Below are positions 56,801 to 64,000 of a stretch of 64,000 nucleotides of DNA, piece after piece. This DNA is from Oopsacas minuta (lineage: Eukaryota; Porifera; Hexactinellida; Lyssacinosida; Leucopsacidae): positions 124,001 to 188,000 of the forward strand of contig JAKMXF010000329.1 in the NCBI GenBank assembly GCA_024704765.1, in the 5' to 3' direction. The position numbers and the translations under genes are program-made. Under the pieces are notes generated by a model. The model was not told the origin of the DNA. It saw nothing but the letters and a program-made list of their open reading frames with translations, and made no database searches. Position 1 is the stretch's first letter. Every line of letters begins with the position of its first letter.

Positions 56801-59273
56801 CACATTACCCTCACTAGAATCTAATAGTAACGCATTTTCCAAGAATATCTGTTATATTTAAATTTCTTATTTATGTTATAAATGTACTCTTCCATCTTGA
56901 AAATTTGATGCGATTTTGTGTTGTATCTATCTTAAGTTTTGCTATTCCATTATTTGATAGTTCTCTATCGTATGAATTTGTGGTACAAATTTTAGAGTTC
57001 TATTATCAATAATTCTGAAATATTCTGGATTTTGTCCGATAAAACCTCACAATGGGTTGAAACTATCTGATTGTATGGGTATATACCACCACCTAAACTT
57101 TGAATAGTATTGTGTCAAGATGTTGTGAAACTTTCAGAATGAGAGAGACATTTGTTACGTAGATGATGTGAGTTCTTCTTTATCTCGATTTTCTAAGAAT
57201 ATCTTTGGCTATATTTTTTGTATGTAGCATTTCCTATATACAAGGTTAATTCAGTAACTCAACGGTTTGGATACATCTAAGGGCTTACTGCCTAATAGCC
57301 GAGCTCGTTTTTCAACTATAACTATGAAAAATTTTATATTTCAAAGTTATATCCTTCGATGTCGTAACGACATCACAACCAACATTGACCACAATATTGT
57401 TCCATGCTCTATAATGAAATTCCAGCTTGAACACTAGTTTTTTCAATGGATTAGGAACAAATCAGACTCACATTCTTTAAAAACCTGTCTTAATTAACTG
57501 AGAGTTTGGTACTCGTTGTCATAGTCTATGTCGTATGTATCGTGCATAGCTCGGATATTATTGGTGTTGAATATGCGTTGAATTCTATAGTTTGGAAACC
57601 TCTATCGTAATATACATCTGTAGCAAATTCAATTACCGTATTAGATAGATAACGGATGTTTGTTTTTCAATATTCATTTGAATACAATTATAGTATGAAC
57701 TTAATTTAATTAATTAATTAACCCTTATATAGGAGTTGGTTAGGAATATGAAATTGAAACAATTTATTGTATGCCAATTAGTCTGCTGAATAATTGATAT
57801 ATCAACAATATACACAAGAATGTAAGATATTGTATGGTATACACAAGAATATAAAGATTTAAGATATTGTGTGGACTGTTAGGTATTAATGCATCGTGTT
57901 TAAATCCAAGTAATTTGTTGAAAACTTCAATTGTTCTAACTATTGTGGCAGATAGAGCAGAATGCTTAAATTCTCGGTAATTCTTTATTAGAAAAAGACA
58001 ATGTTTCGTCCAGACCTTGGTAAGGAGGTGCAAATGCACTCAAAAATACAGTCAGAATCATTATTATCGTTTTATTGGCTTCGTTAATAATATATGATTT
58101 ACATTCGTTCTTTCATAGAGCTATTTTGAACTTCTTTTCTATTTTGATCAGAAAAATTCTGAACAAAATAATGCACTGCAATACTAAATACAAATGATGA
58201 TAATCTATACAATTACACGCAATAGATAGTTCTGCCATTCTTGTGGGAGGGTCTCCGTTCCCAGTCAGTAACAGCAAGAGCCAATAAATATTGTCTTAAA
58301 AGTGCTTTGAAACATTTTGTCATGCCCACTATAGTATAGTATAGTGGGCCAGCAATGAAATCACTATTTGTGTTATTTGTGTGCAGCTCTTATTTGGAGG
58401 TCCCCTAATGGCATGAACAATATACAACTTCCGTCCGCGCGTTCATGCGAAATTTAGCTTTCCGATTAACATGAAAATCGGTACACATACAGTGGAGTCT
58501 CTCAAAGCAGACACTCCCCAAAGCGGACAATACCTCTACAACGGAAAAGCTCGTGGAACGAAATATGTTGATATTACATGTAATTAATTCTTATTAACAA
58601 ACATAGGGTCAAATACATATGTATGTGTATTTTAAGTATTGAAATACTTTTTTTCAAGTATTTGTATCTTAACTTTCTCTAAATGAGAGTATTTGTATTT
58701 GTATTTAAATACTTTCAAAAAGTATTTAAATTATTTAAATACTTTACAAAATACGATCAAATATTTATTATACTCCCATAATAAATTCCAGTTATTCTTT
58801 TATAGGTAGGTGAAAATTAGGCAATAATATACACAGTAGAATATTATCCAGCTACATGGTATTCATTAGGTGATAGTATAGTATTGGGTTTTTTCATAGT
58901 TGGATTTTATAATATAAATGTGAATTGTATATTCATCATCATTGGTTCATTAATTAGAGACGAGTACGGGGGGATGAGAATTTTGCTAATATGATAATCA
59001 TGGTCTGGGCAGAACATATTATAATTTGCATCGGTTTTGGCTAATTGTATTTGTATTTGTAATAAATTACATTACAAAGTATTTGTATGTGTATTAATAA
59101 TATTGTCATTTAAGCGTATTTGTATTTGAGAGTTTCATAAGAATTTGTAGTTAAATTGTTTTCTATGTTTTTGTCCCGATGTTTGATGATTTATCATGTT
59201 TCGCACCTTTCGCAACTTTTTCTAAATCATGCTAGAGATTTCGTTCTAACTGCTAGTAAGGACTAATCCAGTA
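56801..59273. other. Probable Spt6 intron, middle part
   Basis: AT-rich, no supported gene. A minus-strand open frame at 57764-58039 has no recognisable domain. At 58493 CAGTGGAGTCTCTCAAAGCA preceded by TA looks like a Tigger-type end. Around 58630-59150 there are many GTATTTGTATTT words (simple-sequence tract). Confidence 0.4.
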
Positions 59274-60584
59274 CTAGGCGTTCAATAAGTCTTGCGGGTG
59301 ATATCATAGAATATGACACAAATACTATAAATACTAATTCACTGTATTATCTATTCAAAGTAATCCCCTCCTGCAGATACACAAAGTTTTAACCTTTCCA
59401 CCCACTTGTAAACACATTTCTGTACTCTTCTTCGGGGATGGATTTGAAGTACTGGTACAGACCCGTTCCGTGTGCTTGCAATGTGTTAAAATCTTTGCCT
59501 TGAAGGTAGATTTTAAGCTTGGGGAATAGCCAAAAATCACACGGAGCTAGGTTTGGTGAGTATGGTAGATGGGGAAGTACTTCTAACCCTTCTACATCCA
59601 AGAAATTTTTGGTAAGCTTAGCTGTATGGGACTTGTGTTATCAATTAGAATCTTCATTCCTAGAGTTCCGGATTTCGGCCGGTACTTTTCTATATTTTTT
59701 ATCAAATTTGGAAGCACTTGCTCTGTTTAGAAAGTAGCAATAACAGTCTTGCCACTCTCAGAAGGTAATTGCAAGACAATTCCATGACTGCTGAAGAAGA
59801 TGGTATACATAATCTCGGGTTTTCGTAAGTCGGGCCTAGGAATTTTCACCGGTTGTTCGTCGCCCCTCACCCATGATATATGGTGTTGAATAGTATACCC
59901 ACGTCTCGTCATCAGTAACAATCTCTGTTAGGCGTCTAGAATCGCAGTTCTCATGAGTTTCCGAGAGTTTCTTGGCAATATTCAGTCGTGCCAACCTTTG
60001 ATTCTCACTGAGCTTATGCGGGACCCATTTCCCACAAATCGATCGGTAGCCAAGCTCAGTCGTCAGAATTGTATGAATAGCTCCCGATGAAATCTCCATA
60101 TTTTATTCTAACTGATTGACAGTAAGCACTTGTCTTCCATGACCATACTTTCAATGAGTGCGATATTCTCTGAAGTGGTGGCGGATACGGTCTTCCAGAT
60201 CGAGCCAAATCTGTGACATCAGCATCATCAGATCTAAAACGGGCAGCCCATCGCTCAACAGTAGATCTGGAAGGGCAATCCACGCACAATATCTCCTGTA
60301 ACTCGCTGAAGATCTGTACGGGCTAGATCTTGAGTATTGTGCGAAACTCTATGTAAGCTCGCCATTTGAGGTTGAAATTATCATCCTTTGAAGCTATAAA
60401 TTCAACAGTGGATATAAATTGACTACACGTAACTATCTCAAAAATTCATAATTTGTATTGAATAAGCTTGAAACATTCAGTATTGGTGTTTAACTATATG
60501 GGCTTATAATATATGACTGTTAGATATATTACTTGACTAATTCGTAAGATATATCATGACCCGCAAGACTTAGTGAACGCCTGA
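59274..60584 (-). mobile_element. mariner-type element, 1311 bp, TA-flanked
   Basis: Ends CTAGGCGTTCAATAAGTCTT and, in reverse, TCAGGCGTTCACTAAGTCTT, each followed by GCGGGT, flanked by TA (59272-59273 and 60585-60586). Size and target fit mariner. It lies within the presumed Spt6 intron on the opposite strand. Confidence 0.9.
59360..60350 (-). pseudogene. mariner transposase relic
   Basis: Minus-strand pieces: STVERWAARFRSDDADVTD with LARSGRP (linker motif, about 60260-60190), ISSGAIHTILTTELGYRSIC with KWVPHKLSENQR (about 60095-60000), IVTDDETWVYYSTP (first catalytic Asp, about 59920), and LPHLPYSPNLAPCDFWLFPK (about 59580-59520), in which the PDL motif reads PNL, so the third catalytic Asp appears to be Asn. 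The tail ends near 59360. Frames change between the pieces, so it is inactive. Confidence 0.88.
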
Positions 60585-60589
60585 TATGT

Positions 60590-61830
60590 GGATATCAATT
60601 CTAAAATTTTTAAATCCTTTAATCAGTGAATAACCATGTGATTAGTCCTATTCTCACAACTTTTAACACCTATTTTGAATTATTGGCAAATATGTTGTTT
60701 CAAAGTATAATGGGTAATTGTATGATGATAATTTTGAATTTTAGCAATAGGATTTGTGGATCAAACAGGAAGTTAAGTAGGGGACTAGTAATTTTTAATA
60801 CCCGAAAATGTTTCTCTGATCCAAGATCCCAAAATCTGTCGGGTCTCTTGCGTTGCGGCACTATACGGTGAGGTCAGGGGGGCGTGCTCCTCCTGAAAAT
60901 AGCGAAACACAGCCCTAAGATGACCTACCAGTATGTCTGCTGGACATTTATTCTTATTTCTTTATCCTTTCTCCGTTACCCAACCAAAACCTTTTTTTCC
61001 GAATTGTATTTGGTTTTTCGTAAATTTTATACTGGGAGCAAAATCGTAGTAAGTGGTTACATACAGTATACGTAGGTATTAATAAACCTCAACAAACTAG
61101 TGCACATTCACTATACTATGAAAAATTTCGATATCCTGGATAATTTGATGAAATTTGAAACGGGAATAACTCGATAAGTAAACTGCTAGATAATACTTAC
61201 ACTTGATGAAGTCTAGTTGATGCCAGGACTGACACATTGTAAAGTAGTTGCATGATAAATCTTAGGTAAATTTCAACACAGAACTTATTCTCAAGGGTTT
61301 TGATACAATAAAATTCCCAATTCTTGGCGAGTTTTCTAGCTTCCTGCAAGTATTCAGACACCTACGTTTTATACCTTCCCGTTGACAGCCTACACATCTA
61401 TGTTATTACATTTGCATTTGCTCTCTCTGTCTATTTGTTCATTTTCTACGAAAGGATTTACGATATGCAATTTTGAATTTGAATTTCACAATTCCTATCA
61501 GCGCATAACTATGTACCCCATTAATATATTGGAACTATCCTGAATCCGATTTTCAGTACTTGAAGTGATCAATCTCCTCATTTGGCGGAATTTGTACACG
61601 GCAAGGAATACTTGATACCCCCTTAACTATAAATATATTTCCTATGTTCTTCTAAATCATTTGTTTAGGAGAAACTTCTCCATCGACCTTATCATATATA
61701 AGCACACTGCAAAATCCATCGTTAAATGCAACATATACTCGCAAATGCAAATCTTGCAATAGTGCTAGAGGCCCTTGACACTGGAGATGTAATATGGCTT
61801 TTGATTAGTAATCTCCGCACTTCGCTACTC
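60590..61830. other. Probable Spt6 intron, non-coding
   Basis: No supported gene or repeat in this stretch. Confidence 0.35.
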
Positions 61831-62136
61831 GTGTATTAAGAAATTCTGAAATTTTCGATATTTTGTACAGTCATGGCGACATCATAATCACATGATGAGT
61901 TAGCTTTTGGTCAAACTCATGATCTCATGACATTTGTCACGTTGTGAGGTTCCTGTGATACAAATTTCAATCTTCTATCACTTGTATTGGTTGAACAGTG
62001 GTTGATAATGTGATTTCTCGAAAATCCGAAAAGATAACAATTACTCTATCATTTCATCATAGGTGTGTCCAAGACTCGGACTTATCTGAGCCATGCCCAA
62101 AATACCCCTGTATACCAAAAATCAGCCCAGGGTGTT
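61831..62136 (+). repeat. Dispersed repeat family, copy
   Basis: Matches 10868-11165 along its length: TATTAAGAAATTCTGAAA at the start, TGTACAGTCATG, GTTAGCTTTTGGTCA, GTGGTTGATAATGTGATTT and GCCCAAAATA near the end, then AATCAGCCCAGGGTG as at 31060-31075. Confidence 0.75.
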
Positions 62137-62160
62137 CCGGTTTCTTCAATCAATTCTGGA

Positions 62161-62184
62161 CATATATATATATATATATATACA
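62161..62184. repeat. (TA)n microsatellite
   Basis: About 11 uninterrupted AT units directly after the dispersed repeat copy. A short GT-rich tract occurs at about 62834-62860. Confidence 0.95.
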
Positions 62185-64000
62185 CATATAGATTAATTGC
62201 ATTTAATAGGGGCACATGCATTAGGTCGAATTCAGTGTGTTGGCATTAGATAGAATTTTGATGGTGTCGATAGATCAAATTCTATTTTAGCTATGTTGAC
62301 GATAGATCGAGTAAATTTAGCTTTAAATATCACTTTTGGAAGGCCATTTCCTATTTGGATGAACAGTGGATGCTTCCCTAAATTCTAGAATAAGCTAAAC
62401 TAACGTTATAAAACCAGAAACTACAGCGATCCGACATTTTGGAAAGTTTTCTAATAATTAATCCAACAAAAGTCCATCCACATACAAGTTAGCATGGAGT
62501 CCACATCTCGCCTCTGGGTAGTTAATAACGACTACAAATGAAAACTCCCGGGCCCATAAGGTAGTGAACTAAATTTTAATCCCATCCCAATGGTACGGGT
62601 TTAGAATTAATACAATCAAAAGTCCTATCACGTCCTGTTTCGATAAATTCATTTTCTATATCAATCTATCTATCAAAAGTATAGCTAAATAAATTCGATC
62701 TATCAACAACATCAAATTCGACCTAATGCATACATATTAAATTCGAACTAATGCCAACACACGGAATTCGGCCTAATGCAGCGCCCCTATTTAATAGTAT
62801 AGATTATTCATTTTTATAGTGATTAGTAGCACTGTGTGTGTGTGTCTGTTTGTGTGTAGTCTTGAAGTCGAGGAACGTGACCCCACTATTCTTATTAAGC
62901 TTTAGCCTCCCCAGTATTGATTTTTCCTTTCACCCAAATTTACAGGAACGTAGCCCCCTCGAACGGCGAGGGATATCTGTAGTCCACTTCTGCCACATGT
63001 GGAACAAGTATAAAATGCAAATATGTCTGCAAGATTTGCTCTAAACAATTCATATATTCATACTGGGGTAATACTCAGGCTTAGAATTGAAAAAATGATA
63101 TCAGAATGGTTCAATCTCATTTGAATTCGATGCAATCTACGATTGAATGTTAAATTAGCTCATTAATTATTTAGTAGAATATTCATCGAATTAGGCATGG
63201 CAATATGAATCTCATAATCAAATAGGATTTACGAGTGTAAATTTGGTGGTGTGCAAGTGCTTTAGTTCTGCTGTTTTCAAGGTGATGGTACTTATATTCG
63301 AAATGTTGTTAACTTCTTAGTGCTGGAGTTCGTATATTTCAGTGGCCGGGAATTAGGGGTAAATTGTAAATTACCATTGGGGGTAATTTACAATTTTATC
63401 ATGTACGCATTTTAACAACACTTTCCAAAAATATTTATAATGGTGTCAGGCCTGTCTAGGTTCGCCCGGCGCACCCAGGGGTGCCTAATCTTTGGAAAAT
63501 ATTTATGAAGGTCAGAAATCTAGTCTTTATCATGCGCTACACCCTGTTGTTCATACTCTAGGGTCTGCAAAATTAATCCATGCAAACTTGGGTTTCGCGG
63601 GTTTCTTAACTATATATAATGCCCTACTGGGTTTACGCAGACACCTCTCTCTATAGAGTTTGTACGGAATTTTCTTCTTGTCCGAGACCAATTGCAGATA
63701 TTTATGTAAGTATTTGAGATAAAAAATGCTTAAAATTTTCCCAAGGCTGCTAATGATACTATGTATGTCAAATGCTCTTAACACAATTTTCTGCAAAATA
63801 TGTGAAAAGGCGATTCCAGAGTATCTTATGTTTTTAATGAAACTGAATTTCTTAGTTTCTAAATTATATGTCCAGGATGTTTGATTAATTCGCAACAATG
63901 TCAGACTAGCGAAGTACCAGGGGCCTCATCGTTAAACTCTGGAAATTGGACCCACCATACGGCTATGCGTCAAATATCCCCGAAGTAACCCTCCTGTGAT
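62185..64000. other. Probable Spt6 intron, distal part
   Basis: Short repeated words TTCGACCTAATGC/TTCGAACTAATGC occur at 62706-62790, with inverted counterparts (GCATTAGGTCGAATT) at 62217-62235. This suggests an element of about 570 bp between 62200 and 62790. A minus-strand 115-codon frame at 63551-63898 has no recognisable domain. No Spt6 exon found. Confidence 0.35.

Noticed and set aside
57764-58039. 91-codon minus-strand ORF, considered as a RAG1-like or Myb-like fragment
   Set aside because: No conserved motif lines up.
63551-63898. 115-codon minus-strand ORF
   Set aside because: No recognisable domain; considered as an Spt6 exon but it is on the other strand and has no similarity to Spt6.
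1-64000. CRISPR arrays, rRNA, prokaryotic operons, LTR retrotransposons
   Set aside because: No regularly spaced direct repeats, no rRNA sequence and no gag/pol or reverse transcriptase motif was seen on either strand.

Overview
This window is animal nuclear DNA, AT-rich and intron-containing, and most of it is built from DNA transposons. The only recognisable host gene sequence is an N-terminal exon of the transcription elongation factor Spt6 near 55.0-55.5 kb. The element mix (P/THAP, mariner, several hAT lineages, Mutator-like, Tigger/pogo-type and RAG1/Transib-like) suggests an invertebrate, perhaps an arthropod; the species cannot be read from the sequence.

The main result is a family of RAG1-like transposons. 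Two nearly identical full-length copies lie in opposite orientation at 17160-20270 (+) and 45140-48249 (-). Each has an uninterrupted 710-codon transposase frame and a perfect 5-bp target duplication. The protein carries the RAG1-core signature: candidate catalytic D281, D388 and E641 are spaced 107 and 253 residues apart (108 and 254 in vertebrate RAG1), with a CxxC pair and an HxxxxH pair at the positions of the RAG1 zinc ligands. The ends begin with CACAGTG, the consensus V(D)J heptamer, followed by a shared nine-base block 12 bp away at one end and 21 bp away at the other. The same offset occurs in a non-autonomous relative (16451-17158) and in an older, diverged relic (7604-10140). A fourth, internally deleted relic lies at 35119-36358. 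No RAG2-like gene is visible in the elements.

Layout. 0.4-2.7 kb: hAT (ZMYM1-like) transposase gene with one stop. 3.0-4.7 kb: GC-rich Mutator-like transposase with a palindromic 3' end. 6.1-7.4 kb: mariner relic. 7.6-10.1 kb: RAG1-like relic. 12.8-14.2 kb: hAT relic. 14.8-16.1 kb: foldback-like Mutator relic. 16.5-20.3 kb: non-autonomous RAG-type element with the intact copy inserted in its end. 20.5-21.4 kb: unidentified 306-codon ORF. 24.2-31.9 kb: P/THAP element carrying several nested insertions. 35.1-36.4 kb: RAG1-like relic. 36.5-43.5 kb: 7-kb Mutator-type element with 450-bp inverted repeats, a 9-bp duplication and an OTU protease domain. 45.1-48.2 kb: second intact RAG1-like element. 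48.5-48.9 kb: KDZ-like relic. 50.4-54.7 kb: Tc1-like relic split by a hAT element carrying a Ulp1-like protease fragment. 55.0 kb to the end: Spt6 exon followed by sequence consistent with a long intron holding a tRNA-type SINE, a mariner and dispersed repeats.

There are no bacterial-style operons. The elements are related by nesting: the RAG1-like copy sits in the end of its own non-autonomous relative, the P element has been hit by Tigger-type, hAT and small MITE insertions, and the Tc1-like gene has been split by the hAT.
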